Positions 33,811 to 42,853 of a stretch of 64,000 bases of DNA are shown here, in pieces. Made by a program: the position numbers and the translations under genes. The first letter of the stretch is position 1. Every line of letters starts with the position of its first letter. The stretch comes from Enterobacter cloacae. Its GTDB lineage: Bacteria; Pseudomonadota; Gammaproteobacteria; Enterobacterales; Enterobacteriaceae. The DNA is taken from assembly GCF_013375935.1 (NCBI RefSeq), contig NZ_CP056117.1:3658001-3722000 (forward strand), read 5' to 3'. A model generated the notes under the pieces. The model worked only from the letters and a program-made list of their open reading frames with translations, searched no databases and was not told where the DNA came from.

Positions 33811-34107
33811 TTATACCCTCCCACCAGCTTTCATCCGCTCATATTTGGCTTTCAAAAGCTCTGCCGGTGTCGGCCCATTCGGCGATACCGGTGCGGCCAA
33901 CGCTCTACAAACAGGCGGGATCGGTTTCTCGGCCAGCACACGCTTTTCCCACATATCCAGAATATCGCTAGCTTCACGCTCAAGCTCTTTGTGGCTCAGT
34001 TGGCCATCGGTTCCGCGGCGACGCAGCTCGAGGCAGATGTGGTAATAAACCGGCTTCGGCCACGGGTACTGCTCACTGCTCGGATACCGACGCCATTCGC
34101 AAGGTGT
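33811..34107 (-). pseudogene. Phage lambda P-like replication protein, 3' fragment
   Basis: On the minus strand a frame without a start reads EWRRYPSSEQYPWPKPVYYHICLELRRRG...ELEREASDILDMWEKRVL..., then IPPV...GPTPAELLKAKYERMKAGGRV-stop. It matches the C-terminal part of lambda P-type proteins, which load the host DnaB helicase. A stop lies just upstream (34108-34110), where homology to P ends and integrase sequence begins on the other strand. It is not functional. The 34-base gap to the adhesin stop shows how tightly the fimbrial cassette abuts phage DNA. Confidence 0.75.
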
Positions 34108-34117
34108 TCAGCCAGGA

Positions 34118-34757
34118 GAGGCGCAACACGCTGGCGAAGTTGAGCCCGGATATAACCCGGCTCTGGCCACACGAAAAGTCGTTGTTCGGGTGAGTCGTTC
34201 CCGACTGAACCTTGAGATGTGGAAGGCGATATTTGAAGCAGCGGGCAAAATGGCACCCTACGTCCAGAACTCCATGCTTCTGGCAGTTGTTACCGGGCAA
34301 CGGCGCGGCGATATCGCCAAAATGAAGTTCTCTGATGTCTGGGACGGTCATCTCCACGTTGAGCAGCAAAAGACCGGGGCGAAACTGGCTATACCGCTCT
34401 CGCTACGCTGTGAGATGTTGGATATTACACTGGCGCAGTTGATCAAGCGATGCAGGGATCGGGTCGTAAGCCCCTGGCTTCTCCATCACGTGATCTCTAG
34501 CGGTAATGTGAAAGCAGGCGATCAGGTTGGCGAGAACAGCCTTAGCGTCTCCTTCAAACTCGCGTTCGATAGTACTGGCATTTCCGTAGAGGATGGGAAA
34601 ACAATGCCGACTTTTCACGAGCAGCGTTCTCTATCGGAGCGTCTGTATGAAGGGGCAAGGCATCAATACCCAGCAGCTACCAGGTCACTCATCAGACAGG
34701 ATGACAGCGCAGTATCATAACGATCGCGGTCTCGAATGGGTGAAAGTGAAGGTGTAG
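34118..34757 (+). pseudogene. Tyrosine integrase, N-terminally truncated and frameshifted
   Basis: The catalytic domain of a lambdoid phage integrase. The frame reads AQHAGEVEPGYNPALATRK...RSRLNLEMWKAIFEAAGKM...LLAVVTGQRRGDIAKMKFSDV...VEQQKTGAKLAIPLSL...TFHEQRSLSERLYEG and continues in the next frame as QGINTQQLPGHSSDRMTAQYHNDRGLEW. Catalytic Arg, Lys, His-x-x-Arg, His and Tyr are all present, but a G4 run at 34652-34655 carries one extra base and the N-terminal arm-binding and core-binding parts are gone. It reads toward dcp and the presumed attachment site. Confidence 0.85.
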
Positions 34758-34813
34758 CTACGTGAATAATTGGACCGTATCCCCCTGCAAATTTCGCAGA
34801 ATTTTAGAATTCA

Positions 34814-34835
34814 TTTTGGGGAGGAGTTTTGGGGA
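34814..34835 (+). repeat. Short direct repeat near the attachment region
   Basis: TTTTGGGGA occurs at 34814-34822 and again at 34827-34835, between the integrase end and the dcp-terminator copy. Arm-type integrase sites are short direct repeats in such a place, but this is only a suggestion. Confidence 0.35.
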
Positions 34836-34850
34836 AGAAAAAATCGAGCA

Positions 34851-34876
34851 AAAACCGGGCACCGCGCCCGGTTCTG
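34851..34876 (-). terminator. dcp terminator, part of the dcp-proximal att-like repeat
   Basis: On the dcp strand CAGAACCGGGCG-CGGT-GCCCGGTTTTTGC forms a stem with a T-run, 21 bases after the dcp stop. A similar hairpin occurs at 23473-23496 behind the diverged dcp end. Confidence 0.8.
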
Positions 34877-34896
34877 CTTCCAGCCTGAAAAAGCCC

Positions 34897-36930
34897 TTAC
34901 GAACTCAACCCGCGGTTATCCAGCATCGGTTCGATCTTCGGATCGTGCCCGCGCCACTGGCGATAAAGTTCAGCTAAATCAGTACTATTGCCGCGCGACA
35001 AAATCGCCTCGCGGAATTTCTGCCCGTTTTCACGCGTCAGGCCGCCCTGCTCGACAAACCACTGGTAGCCATCGTCCGCCAGCATCTGCGTCCACAGGTA
35101 AGCGTAATACCCCGCCGCATAGCCGCCGCCGAAGATATGGGCGAAGTAGCTGCTGCGATAGCGCGGCGGTACGGCAGGTAGATCCAGCCCCTCTTTTTTC
35201 AACGCGGCGGCTTCGAAGGCCTCTACGTCCTCAACCGGCTCCTGAATGCCGTGCCAGTTCATATCCAGCAGCGCGGCGCTCAGCAGCTCCGTCATGTCAT
35301 AACCCTTGTTAAACTGGGTCGCGTTGAGCATTTTTTCCCGCAGCGCATCCGGCATTGGCTCACCGGTTTGATAGTGACGGGCAAAGTGCGCAAACACCTG
35401 CGGATGGCTGGCCCAGTGTTCATTGATCTGCGACGGAAATTCAACGAAATCACGCGGCGTATTGGTACCAGAAAGCGTGGCATACCGCTGGCTGGCAAAC
35501 AGGCCATGCAGCGTGTGGCCAAACTCGTGGAACAGGGTAATCACATCATCCCAGGAGAGCAGCGCGGTCTGCCCGCTCGCTGGTTTTTGATAGTTGCAGA
35601 CGTTGTAGATAACCGGGCGCGCGGCAAATTCGTAAGACTGCTCAACGAAATCCCCCATCCACGCGCCGCCCGCTTTGGAATCACGCGCGAAGAAGTCGCC
35701 GTAAAACAGCGCCATGCCTTCACCGGTGCAATCGAAAATCTCCCATACGCGAACGTCCGGGTGGTAAACCGGTATATCAAAACGCTCGACAAAACGGATG
35801 CCGAACAGCTGCGTGGCGGTCCAGAACACGCCCTCTTCCAGCACCGTATTGAGCGCGAAATAGGGTTTGATTTGCGACTCGTCCAGCGCATATTTTGCCG
35901 AGCGCACGCGTTCGGCATAATATGCCCAGTCCCAGGCCTGCACCGCAAAGCCGCCCTGCTCGTCGTCAATCACCTTCTGAATATCCGCCTGCTCCAGCGC
36001 GGCCCTGCTGCGCGCCGCGGGGACAATCCCGCGCATAAACCCGAGCGCGGCGTCCGGCGTTTTCGCCATCTGATCGGCAATGCTCCAGCTGGCATAGTTT
36101 TCAAAACCGAGCAGCTGCGCCTGCCTTGCCCGTAAGGCGGTCAGCCGACTGATCAGGCCGCGCGTATCGTTTTCGTCGCCTTGCTGAGTGCGTTCCCAGC
36201 CCGCATAAAATAACTTTTTGCGCGTCTCGCGCTGCGCCAGCGCCGCCAGCGCGGGCTGTTGCGTGGTATTCAAAAGCGGGATCAGCCAGCGATCCTTCAG
36301 CCCTTTTTCCGCGGCAGCGTGGGCCGCGGTGGCAATCTCCTCCGCGCTGAGTCCATCAAGCTGGCGAACATCGTCCACCACCAGCCCTCCCGCCCTGTTC
36401 GCGGCCAGCAGGCGCTGGTTGAACTGGCTGGTCAGGGTGGCAGATTCGGTATTCAGGGCTTTCAGCTCTGCTTTTTCATCGGCATTCAGGCGCGCGCCCG
36501 CGAGAACAAAGTGCTGATACGTCTCCTCTACCAGGCGGCGGGATTCGGCGTCCAGCGCGTCGCGATCCTGCCAGACGGCTTCCACGCGGGCGAAAAGCGT
36601 ATCGTTAAGCCAGATATCGTTCGCCAGATTGGCCAGTTCGGCCGAGAACTGCTCGTCCAGCGCCTGGAGGTCATCGTTGGTGTGTGCGGACGTCATGGCG
36701 AAAAACACGCTGCTGACGCGCGACAGCATGGCCCCGCTTTTTTCCAGCGCGAGCACGGTGTTATCGAAGTCCGGCGCGGCGCTCTGCGCGATAATCGCAT
36801 CAATTTTCGCGCGCTTAAGGCGCATTGCCTCATCAAAGGCCGGACGATAGTGGCTGTCGTTGATCGCATCAAAACGTGGTGCCTGATAGGGCAACAGGCT
36901 ACTTTCAAAAAACGGATTGTTGACCGACAT
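34897..36930 (-). CDS. dcp: Peptidyl-dipeptidase Dcp
   Basis: A 677-residue cytoplasmic zinc metallopeptidase of the M3 family that removes C-terminal dipeptides. The zinc site is HEFGHTLH near residue 465, with the downstream Glu of the M3 fold in the FVEFPSQINEHW region. The all-helical N-terminal half and C-terminal YRQWRGHDPKIEPMLDNRGL match the E. coli enzyme over its full length. AGGAG lies 6 bases before the ATG. The last codons lie in the repeat shared with 23470-23542, so the 3' end may have been supplied by the prophage. It is divergent from ydfG. Confidence 0.97.
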   Translation of the reverse strand: MSVNNPFFESSLLPYQAPRFDAINDSHYRPAFDEAMRLKRAKIDAIIAQSAAPDFDNTVLALEKSGAMLSRVSSVFFAMTSAHTNDDLQALDEQFSAELANLANDIWLNDTLFARVEAVWQDRDALDAESRRLVEETYQHFVLAGARLNADEKAELKALNTESATLTSQFNQRLLAANRAGGLVVDDVRQLDGLSAEEIATAAHAAAEKGLKDRWLIPLLNTTQQPALAALAQRETRKKLFYAGWERTQQGDENDTRGLISRLTALRARQAQLLGFENYASWSIADQMAKTPDAALGFMRGIVPAARSRAALEQADIQKVIDDEQGGFAVQAWDWAYYAERVRSAKYALDESQIKPYFALNTVLEEGVFWTATQLFGIRFVERFDIPVYHPDVRVWEIFDCTGEGMALFYGDFFARDSKAGGAWMGDFVEQSYEFAARPVIYNVCNYQKPASGQTALLSWDDVITLFHEFGHTLHGLFASQRYATLSGTNTPRDFVEFPSQINEHWASHPQVFAHFARHYQTGEPMPDALREKMLNATQFNKGYDMTELLSAALLDMNWHGIQEPVEDVEAFEAAALKKEGLDLPAVPPRYRSSYFAHIFGGGYAAGYYAYLWTQMLADDGYQWFVEQGGLTRENGQKFREAILSRGNSTDLAELYRQWRGHDPKIEPMLDNRGLSS

Positions 36931-37073
36931 CGTTTACTCCTGAGCACGGTATTTCTCCCCAGAGTAGGCCAGCCTGCGCCGGCCTGCAACGGTGTCATAC
37001 AAATGTTGCCTTAACGACGTGCCGGAGAGCGTGCTATGTTAGTACCACACAAAAAGCGTTGAGGAACAGTGAG

Positions 37074-37820
37074 ATGATTATTTTAGTTACCGGGGCGACA
37101 GCGGGTTTTGGTGAAAGCATCACGCGTCGCTTCGTCGCCAACGGACACAAAGTGATTGCAACGGGCCGTCGTCAGGAGCGCCTTCAGGAGCTGAAGGACG
37201 AACTGGGCGACAGCATCCTGACCGCACAGCTGGACGTGCGCAACCGCGCCGCCATTGAAGAGATGATTGCTCACCTGCCTGCCGAATGGCGCGAAATTGA
37301 TGTTCTGGTCAATAACGCCGGCCTGGCGCTGGGCATGGAGCCTGCTCATAAAGCCAGCGTGGAAGACTGGGAAAACATGATCGACACCAACAACAAAGGG
37401 CTGGTGTACATGACCCGCGCCGTGCTGCCGGGCATGGTTGAGCGCAACCGTGGGCACATCATTAACATCGGTTCCACCGCCGGCAGCTGGCCTTACGCGG
37501 GCGGCAACGTGTATGGCGCAACCAAAGCCTTCGTCCGCCAGTTCAGCCTGAACCTGCGCACCGACCTGCACGGCACCGCCATCCGCGTGACCGACGTTGA
37601 GCCAGGCCTGGTCGGCGGAACCGAGTTCTCCAACGTGCGCTTCAAGGGCGATGATGCGAAGGCGGATAAAACCTATGAAAATGCCAACGCGCTTACGCCG
37701 GAAGACATCACCGAAACCGTGTGGTGGGTTGCCACCCTGCCGAAGCACGTCAACATCAATACCGTTGAAATGATGCCGGTTAGCCAAAGCTATGCCGGGC
37801 TGAACGTGCATCGCGGCTAA
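37074..37820 (+). CDS. ydfG: NADP-dependent 3-hydroxy acid / L-allo-threonine dehydrogenase YdfG
   Basis: A 248-residue short-chain dehydrogenase, almost identical to E. coli YdfG, which oxidises L-allo-threonine, L-serine and 3-hydroxy acids and reduces malonic semialdehyde in the Rut pathway. The cofactor motif TGATAGFGESI is near the N-terminus, NNAGLAL in the middle, and Ser-Tyr-Lys in GSTAGSWPYAGGNVYGATKAF. The start at 37074 is chosen because GAGGA lies 8 bases upstream and the length then equals the family. The frame open from 37059 adds five spurious residues. A CCCGGCC-TGCG-GGCCGGG hairpin follows (37830-37847). Confidence 0.97.
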   Translation: MIILVTGATAGFGESITRRFVANGHKVIATGRRQERLQELKDELGDSILTAQLDVRNRAAIEEMIAHLPAEWREIDVLVNNAGLALGMEPAHKASVEDWENMIDTNNKGLVYMTRAVLPGMVERNRGHIINIGSTAGSWPYAGGNVYGATKAFVRQFSLNLRTDLHGTAIRVTDVEPGLVGGTEFSNVRFKGDDAKADKTYENANALTPEDITETVWWVATLPKHVNINTVEMMPVSQSYAGLNVHRG

Positions 37821-37910
37821 ACTGCCCTTCCCGGCCTGCGGGCCGGGTATGTGACGGCGTGCAAAAGAATGGTAGTATGTTCAGGTTAACTCTCTGAGAA
37901 ATCACAATCC

Positions 37911-38597
37911 ATGGCCGCTGAATCGCAACTTAATCCTACCCAGCCCGTTAATCAGCAAATTTATCGCATATTACGACGCGATATTGTTCGCTGCCTGATC
38001 CCGCCGGGTACGCCGCTCTCAGAAAAAGAGGTTTCGGTACGTTTTGACGTTTCCCGTCAGCCCGTGCGCGAGGCGTTTATTAAGCTTGCGGAAAACGGCC
38101 TGATTCAGATCCGCCCCCAGCGCGGCAGCTACGTCAATAAAATTTCGCTTTCGCAGGTGCGTAACGGCTGTTTCGTACGCCAGGCCATTGAGTGCGCCGT
38201 TGTGCGCCGCGCCGCGACGCTCATCAACGACAACCAGTGCTACCTGCTGGAGCAAAACCTGCATCAGCAACGTATTGCCATCGATCGCAAACAGCTAAAT
38301 GACTTTTTCCAGCTGGACGATGAATTTCATCAGAAGCTGGCGCAGATTGCCGAGTGCCAGTTAGCCTGGGATACCGTCGAGAATATTAAAGCCACCATTG
38401 ACCGCGTGCGCTATATGAGCCTCGACCACGTGTCTCCGCCAGAAATGCTGCTGCGCCAGCATCACGATATTTTCAGCGCGCTGGAAAAACGCGACGCGGA
38501 GGCCGTAGAAAAAGCGATGACGCTGCACCTCCAGGAAATTAGCGAGTCGGTACAGTTAATTCGTCAGGAAAACAGCGAGTGGTTTAGCGAAGAATAA
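37911..38597 (+). CDS. rspR: GntR/FadR-family regulator RspR
   Basis: A 228-residue regulator of the FCD subgroup of GntR proteins, same length as E. coli RspR (YdfH). The winged helix is at residues about 15-75 ([64 protein letters not shown]) and the helical FCD effector domain at 85-220, with metal-binding-type residues in DDEFHQKL and RQHHDIF. E. coli RspR represses rspAB. Here the sugar-acid genes ydfI to rspA lie a few kb away and are the likely targets. Confidence 0.95.
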   Translation: MAAESQLNPTQPVNQQIYRILRRDIVRCLIPPGTPLSEKEVSVRFDVSRQPVREAFIKLAENGLIQIRPQRGSYVNKISLSQVRNGCFVRQAIECAVVRRAATLINDNQCYLLEQNLHQQRIAIDRKQLNDFFQLDDEFHQKLAQIAECQLAWDTVENIKATIDRVRYMSLDHVSPPEMLLRQHHDIFSALEKRDAEAVEKAMTLHLQEISESVQLIRQENSEWFSEE

Positions 38598-38632
38598 AGC
38601 CTCGCCGCCCCCTTTCGGTTGCGGCGACGCGT

Positions 38633-39064
38633 TTAACGGACCACTAATACCGGAATAGTGGCGTAGCGCAGGATAGTTTCGGCATTTGAACCAAGCAAAT
38701 GCGTCGTGATGCTCGGATTTTTTGACCCGATGACGATGACGTCATATTCCCCCTCTTTGCTGAGCTTGATTATTTCGTCGCGTACGTTGCCGAAGCGTAC
38801 CTCGCAATCAATATTCTCCGGGGCCATATCAAACAGGCGTTTCAACGCCTTCATTTTCTTGTCGGACTCGGCGGTCATATACTCTTCGAACTTCTTAATA
38901 TCCGCGTTGAAGCCCCGAAGTAGCGAACGGCTGCTGTTGGGCAGAATGTTGACCAGCGTAATTGTCGCACCTTCCGCCTTCGCGAGGTTGACCGCGTGGC
39001 GTACCGCTTTGTCGCTTAAATCCATTTCAAACACGTCAACAGGCATCAAAATTTTCTTGTACAT
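38633..39064 (-). CDS. Universal stress protein, UspF-like
   Basis: A 143-residue UspA-superfamily protein of the UspF/UspG group (MYKKILMPVDVFEMDLSDKAVRHAV...). The ATP-binding signature G-2x-G-9x-G-(S/T) is visible in VIGSKNPSITTHLLGSNAETILRYATIPVLVVR. Proteins of this class form dimers, bind ATP and affect stress survival, adhesion and motility. It is convergent with rspR across a short hairpin-bearing spacer and divergent from ydfZ. It is called UspF-like because both UspF and UspG are plausible from memory alone. Confidence 0.88.
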   Translation of the reverse strand: MYKKILMPVDVFEMDLSDKAVRHAVNLAKAEGATITLVNILPNSSRSLLRGFNADIKKFEEYMTAESDKKMKALKRLFDMAPENIDCEVRFGNVRDEIIKLSKEGEYDVIVIGSKNPSITTHLLGSNAETILRYATIPVLVVR

Positions 39065-39242
39065 AAGCCTGACTCCTTTTCCGGTGAAGGGTTATTTCCT
39101 GCTTCAAGAATGGCATTACGGATATAAACGAACCCTAAACGCTTACGCGTCGAAACTATCAGTTTAGTAAAAGAACTGTCCGCTTTGTAAAGGGATGTGC
39201 TGAACCGTCAACGCCGCTCTCAAATAAGAAAAAAGTGTGAGC

Positions 39243-39256
39243 TTGATCAAAAACAA
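39243..39256 (+). promoter_or_regulatory. FNR-type site upstream of ydfZ
   Basis: TTGATcaaaAACAA matches TTGAT-N4-ATCAA at nine of ten positions, about 96 bases before the ydfZ ATG. E. coli ydfZ is a known FNR-activated gene, which supports the call. Confidence 0.65.
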
Positions 39257-39351
39257 ATAATTTTGGCGAAGAGAGGCGTATTAATAGTGCCCCGTGAACG
39301 GCAGCCGCTGGAATAGCGCCGTAACGGATAAGTGAGAGAGGAGAAAATACC

Positions 39352-39555
39352 ATGATGACATACGACCGTAACCGAAATGCAATCACCACCGGCAGCCGCG
39401 TCATGATTAGCGGTACAGGCCAGTTCGGCGTGATTAAAGCGATCCACAGCGACGGCCTTAACGCCGAGCAGGTGCGTCGTAGCAAAACGGTTGAAGTGGA
39501 AGGATGCGAAGGTAAGTTCGAGCCGATTGAGCTGATTCGCCTGGGGATGCACTAA
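39352..39555 (+). CDS. ydfZ: Putative selenium-associated protein YdfZ
   Basis: A 67-residue protein colinear with E. coli YdfZ ([33 protein letters not shown]...[24 protein letters not shown]). The single Cys in VEGCEGK is the residue proposed to hold selenium in E. coli. The biochemical role is not firmly established. Two ATGs are adjacent (39352 and 39355); the first gives the family length and GAGAGGAG lies upstream. An FNR-type site upstream suggests anaerobic induction, and a bidirectional terminator follows. Confidence 0.93.
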   Translation: MMTYDRNRNAITTGSRVMISGTGQFGVIKAIHSDGLNAEQVRRSKTVEVEGCEGKFEPIELIRLGMH

Positions 39556-39565
39556 GCTATGCCCC

Positions 39566-39593
39566 GACATGCCGCCGCGAACGGCGGCATGTC
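39566..39593. terminator. Bidirectional hairpin between ydfZ and ydfI
   Basis: GACATGCCGCCG-CGAA-CGGCGGCATGTC is a perfect 12-bp stem with a tetraloop, between convergent genes. Confidence 0.85.
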
Positions 39594-39599
39594 ATAGCA

Positions 39600-41063
39600 T
39601 TAAAGCCGGGCGGCGTATTCAGCAACCGTGGCTTTCGCCCCTTTTTGCAGTAACGTTTGATAGGCCTGCATAACAGCCCCCACAAAAACCGCGTCCTGCG
39701 GCAGTTCGTTACCAAAAACAGACTCAATGCCCAACAGCGCGTTAACGCGGCTTTCGCCCTCGGTGCTACCGTTTACCGCCGCCTGAATCGCCGCCAGCTG
39801 CGGGTCGCTCACCTCGATGGCGTTGCCCTGCTCATCCACCCCGCCGACATAACGCATCCAGCCCGCCACGCCCAGCGCCAGCAGCGGGAAAGGCGTCTGG
39901 TGAGCCAGGTGCCAGCGCACGGGATCCAGCATGCGCTGCGGCAGTTTCTGGCTGCCGTCCATGGCGATTTGCCAGGTGCGGTGACGCAGCGCCGGATTGC
40001 TGTAGCGCGCGATAAGCAGGTCGGCATAGTGAGCTAAATCAACGCCCTTCACCTTCAGCGTCGGGGCCTGCTCGTTTAGCATCAGCGCGCGGGCGGCGGC
40101 GCGGTAGTTTTCGTCTTCCATGCAGTCGTTAATGTGCTGATAGCCCGCCAGATACCCGAGATACGCCAGGAACGAGTGGCTGCCGTTTAGCATACGCAGC
40201 TTCATCTCTTCAAACGGAATAACGTCAGAAACCAGCTCCGCCCCCGCCTCTTCCCACTGCGGACGTCCGGCAACGAAATTATCTTCAATGACCCACTGGC
40301 GGAACGGCTCGCAGGCCACGCCTGCCGGGTCGCGTACGCCGGTCAGCTGCTCGATTTTATCCAGCGTATCGGCCGTGACGGCGGGCACGATGCGATCCAC
40401 CATGGTGGACGGGAAGGTGACGTTAGCTTCAATCCAGTCTGCCAGCTCGCCATCAACAGCGCGCGCGTAGGCGCAGGTAACATTGCGCATCACGTGGCCG
40501 TTCTCCGGCATGTTATCGCACGACATCACGCTGAATGCCGGTAATCCCGCCGCCTTACGACGCGCCAGCGCTTCAACCACGACGCCAGGTGCAGATTTGG
40601 GCTGCTGCGGGTTTTGCAGGTCTGCAACGATTAACGGATGATCGAGCATCAGTTTTCCGGTTGCCGGGGAGTGGCAATACCCTTTCTCGGTGATGGTCAG
40701 TGAAACGATGGCAACCTGCGGCTCGCACAGCGCCGCCAGCACGGCTTCCAGCCCGTCGACCTGCGCATGCAGCGCGCTTTTGACGACGCCAACCACGCGC
40801 GCCGTCCACGCATCGGCAGACATTTCTGCCACGGTATAGAGGTTATCCTGCGCCTTAAGATCGGCTATCTGCTGTTCGCCGCCAATCAGGTTAATTTCAC
40901 AATAACCCCAGTCGCTGCCGCGATCGGCGGCAAGAATATCGGCATACACCGCCTGATGCGCGCGATGAAACGCGCCGAATCCAAGGTGAACAATGCGGGC
41001 CTTAAGCGCGTCGCGATTGTACTGAGGAAGCGTGGCTTTAGCCTGTAATAACCGGTTTTCCAT
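39600..41063 (-). CDS. ydfI: Mannitol dehydrogenase-family oxidoreductase YdfI
   Basis: A 487-residue NAD-dependent polyol/sugar-acid dehydrogenase, colinear with E. coli YdfI and related to fructuronate reductase UxuB. The Rossmann region begins [19 protein letters not shown]. The family signature SCDNMPENG near residue 195 and the catalytic Lys region ([17 protein letters not shown]) are intact. It probably reduces a keto-sugar acid such as fructuronate, or oxidises mannonate, feeding RspA-type mannonate dehydratase. It is the last gene of the sugar-acid block, separated from the symporter gene by 224 bases with its own leader. Confidence 0.93.
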   Translation of the reverse strand: MENRLLQAKATLPQYNRDALKARIVHLGFGAFHRAHQAVYADILAADRGSDWGYCEINLIGGEQQIADLKAQDNLYTVAEMSADAWTARVVGVVKSALHAQVDGLEAVLAALCEPQVAIVSLTITEKGYCHSPATGKLMLDHPLIVADLQNPQQPKSAPGVVVEALARRKAAGLPAFSVMSCDNMPENGHVMRNVTCAYARAVDGELADWIEANVTFPSTMVDRIVPAVTADTLDKIEQLTGVRDPAGVACEPFRQWVIEDNFVAGRPQWEEAGAELVSDVIPFEEMKLRMLNGSHSFLAYLGYLAGYQHINDCMEDENYRAAARALMLNEQAPTLKVKGVDLAHYADLLIARYSNPALRHRTWQIAMDGSQKLPQRMLDPVRWHLAHQTPFPLLALGVAGWMRYVGGVDEQGNAIEVSDPQLAAIQAAVNGSTEGESRVNALLGIESVFGNELPQDAVFVGAVMQAYQTLLQKGAKATVAEYAARL

Positions 41064-41097
41064 GATTGTGACTCGTTTGATAAAGGAAGCTGAGAAC

Positions 41098-41190
41098 CGC
41101 TGCCGCTCTCCGTTAGAGCGACAGCGCCTGTTGACTACACCAACTAGAATGGCAGCGTCATTATTGTGTCTTGCCGATCACCATACTGGT
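41098..41190 (-). promoter_or_regulatory. ydfI leader: hairpin and operator-like repeat
   Basis: CGCTG-CGCTCT pairs with AGAGCG-CAGCG (about 41098-41126) as an imperfect leader stem. ACCA-TAC-TGGT at 41180-41190 is a short palindrome of the type bound by FCD-GntR regulators. The ACCATAC core also occurs upstream of rspA. Assignment to RspR is inference. Confidence 0.35.
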
Positions 41191-41287
41191 TACGCTGCCG
41201 TGAACATTGATTTACATTAACTTTCGGCTAACTGGTGTGATATAAGAATCAAGTTGTGTGACATCCGGCAAAAGATATAAACCAAAA

Positions 41288-42826
41288 TCATACCGAGGTG
41301 CGCACCGGCTCCTCGCCAGGCCGCACCGTCGGCTCGCGCCACAACCTGTCGTAGGGATAGCCGGTTAAATCTTCCACGACCCGGCGAGCCTCGGCGGACA
41401 CGCGCTGAGGAGACCCGTTTGCCTTCAGACGATCGAGCTCATCTACAAAGATTTTGTGCGTACGCTTGTTCAGGTTGAACGTCAGGGCCTGCCACAGGGC
41501 CAGAATAAGCAGGCCAGCGGTACCGATGAACATAAGCATTGCGATGGTGTGGATGGCTTCCGCTGGCTGCGTCTGGCTCCCTTTAACAAAGCCGCCGCTT
41601 TGTAGCAGAAGGCCCACGATAAAGGTGGCGATGGCGACCGTGGTTTTCCGGGAGAAGGTCATTACCGCGGCAAACAGCCCCTCACGACGCTGACGGCTCA
41701 CCATCTCATCGATATCCGGAATGAACGGAAACACGTTCCACGGCGTAAATTCAAGCACGCAGCGCCCCACCTGATACACTCCGGCCAGAATGACCAGCGT
41801 CGCGACGGTATTCAGCGCGGGGATCTGGTACACGGCAAAGAAGCCACCCAGACAAAGCAACATCAGTGAATAGGCAAATACGTACAGCTTCGATGGCCCA
41901 TATTTGATGATCCCTACGCCTGCGATTAGCGTGACGGGCAGCCCCACGATGCTCATCGACAGCAGCGTGCCGGCCAGCGAGGATGAGACATGCAGACAGT
42001 AGACGCAGAAAAAGACAAACACGGTGTTGTAAACGTCTTTGCCGGTAAACGACAGCAGATAGATGGCGAGATGTTTTCTGAAGGCCCGGATTTTCAGGGT
42101 TGAGCCATACTCCTTAAAAAGTCGGCCAAAGGCGACCAGCTTCTCCAGTGCCGTTTGCGGGTGCCTGCTTTTTTCAAGCCCGGCGAGCATTTCCGGCGTC
42201 AGCTCGCGCTCCCAGGTCACTTTCCACGAGATAAATACGCACACCATAAACAGGACGGCAAAAATAACGCCGTTAATGAGATAGGCATGGGCGCTGTTTT
42301 CACCGAAATAGCCAATCAGCAATCCGGGAATGAATGTCGCCAGAAACGTCCCCGATGCCGAAAGAAACATGCGGCAGGTAGAAAGCTTGGTCCGCTGGTT
42401 AAAGTCTTTCGTCATTTCTGATGGTAACGTTTCCCAGGGGATCAGCACCATTGCAGCAATAATTTCAAACGCCAGATAGACCGCGAGATAAAAGCCGTAT
42501 GTCATGCCGTCAAGCCACAGCAGCGCGTAGACCAGCATTAGCGGTGCGCCGATGAGCAAAAAGAAGCGCCGACGGCCAAATTTTTTACCAAAATAGTTTT
42601 TGTAAAAATGGTCCGTGAAGCTCCCCATAAACAAACTTACAACAGCATCGACAATACGCGCGATGGCGACAATAGACGCCGCTTCAACCGGAGATAGCCC
42701 GACAAATGTTGTATAGAAAAATAATAGCCAGGCGCCGATAACGGTAAATGCACCGCCGCCCATAATATCCGTTAGCCCGTAGCCGATACTAACCGGAATG
42801 GTAATTTTTTTTACAGTCCGAGACAT
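41288..42826 (-). CDS. GPH-family sugar/sugar-acid:cation symporter
   Basis: A 512-residue inner membrane protein with about 12 predicted helices of the glycoside-pentoside-hexuronide family (MFS clan). N-terminal IPVSIGYGLTDIMGGGAFTVIGAWLLFFYT and the cytoplasmic loop GSFTDHFYKNYFGKKFGRRRFFLLIGAP are typical. The C-terminal tail is cytoplasmic and charged. It lies 27 bases downstream of the uronate isomerase gene, so it probably imports a hexuronate or oligouronide used by that enzyme. It is absent from the E. coli K-12 ydfI-ydfJ interval as I recall it. Confidence 0.85.
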   Translation of the reverse strand: MSRTVKKITIPVSIGYGLTDIMGGGAFTVIGAWLLFFYTTFVGLSPVEAASIVAIARIVDAVVSLFMGSFTDHFYKNYFGKKFGRRRFFLLIGAPLMLVYALLWLDGMTYGFYLAVYLAFEIIAAMVLIPWETLPSEMTKDFNQRTKLSTCRMFLSASGTFLATFIPGLLIGYFGENSAHAYLINGVIFAVLFMVCVFISWKVTWERELTPEMLAGLEKSRHPQTALEKLVAFGRLFKEYGSTLKIRAFRKHLAIYLLSFTGKDVYNTVFVFFCVYCLHVSSSLAGTLLSMSIVGLPVTLIAGVGIIKYGPSKLYVFAYSLMLLCLGGFFAVYQIPALNTVATLVILAGVYQVGRCVLEFTPWNVFPFIPDIDEMVSRQRREGLFAAVMTFSRKTTVAIATFIVGLLLQSGGFVKGSQTQPAEAIHTIAMLMFIGTAGLLILALWQALTFNLNKRTHKIFVDELDRLKANGSPQRVSAEARRVVEDLTGYPYDRLWREPTVRPGEEPVRTSV

Positions 42827-42853
42827 GTTTCATCCCCACTCAGCGAGTAGAAT

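Larger units (their letters stand above)
23470..34924. mobile_element. Remnant of a lambdoid prophage carrying a fimbrial cassette, integrated at dcp
   Basis: The segment is bounded by two related copies of the dcp 3' end plus terminator (23470-23542 and 34851-34924). Inside are phage genes in lambdoid order read leftward from dcp: an integrase remnant (+), a P-like replication gene remnant (-), a DinI-like gene, a 69-residue gene, a frameshifted DUF1367 gene and a small overlapping gene. Immunity, recombination, lysis and structural genes are missing. About 8.8 kb of AT-rich fimbrial and regulatory genes sit between the P remnant and the DinI gene. The element cannot be mobile on its own. 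Boundaries are inferred from the imperfect repeats. Confidence 0.7.

Noticed and set aside
33784..34130. Plus-strand reading of the P fragment region as new genes
   Set aside because: The minus-strand lambda P homology explains the sequence; the plus-strand frames show no family pattern.
34770..35312. 180-codon frame running from the att region into dcp antisense
   Set aside because: It has no start context and its product is Arg/Pro/Ser-rich noise from the opposite strand of dcp.
35251..36135. 294-codon open frame antisense to dcp
   Set aside because: It lies entirely within dcp, which is conserved over its full length; it is a composition artefact.
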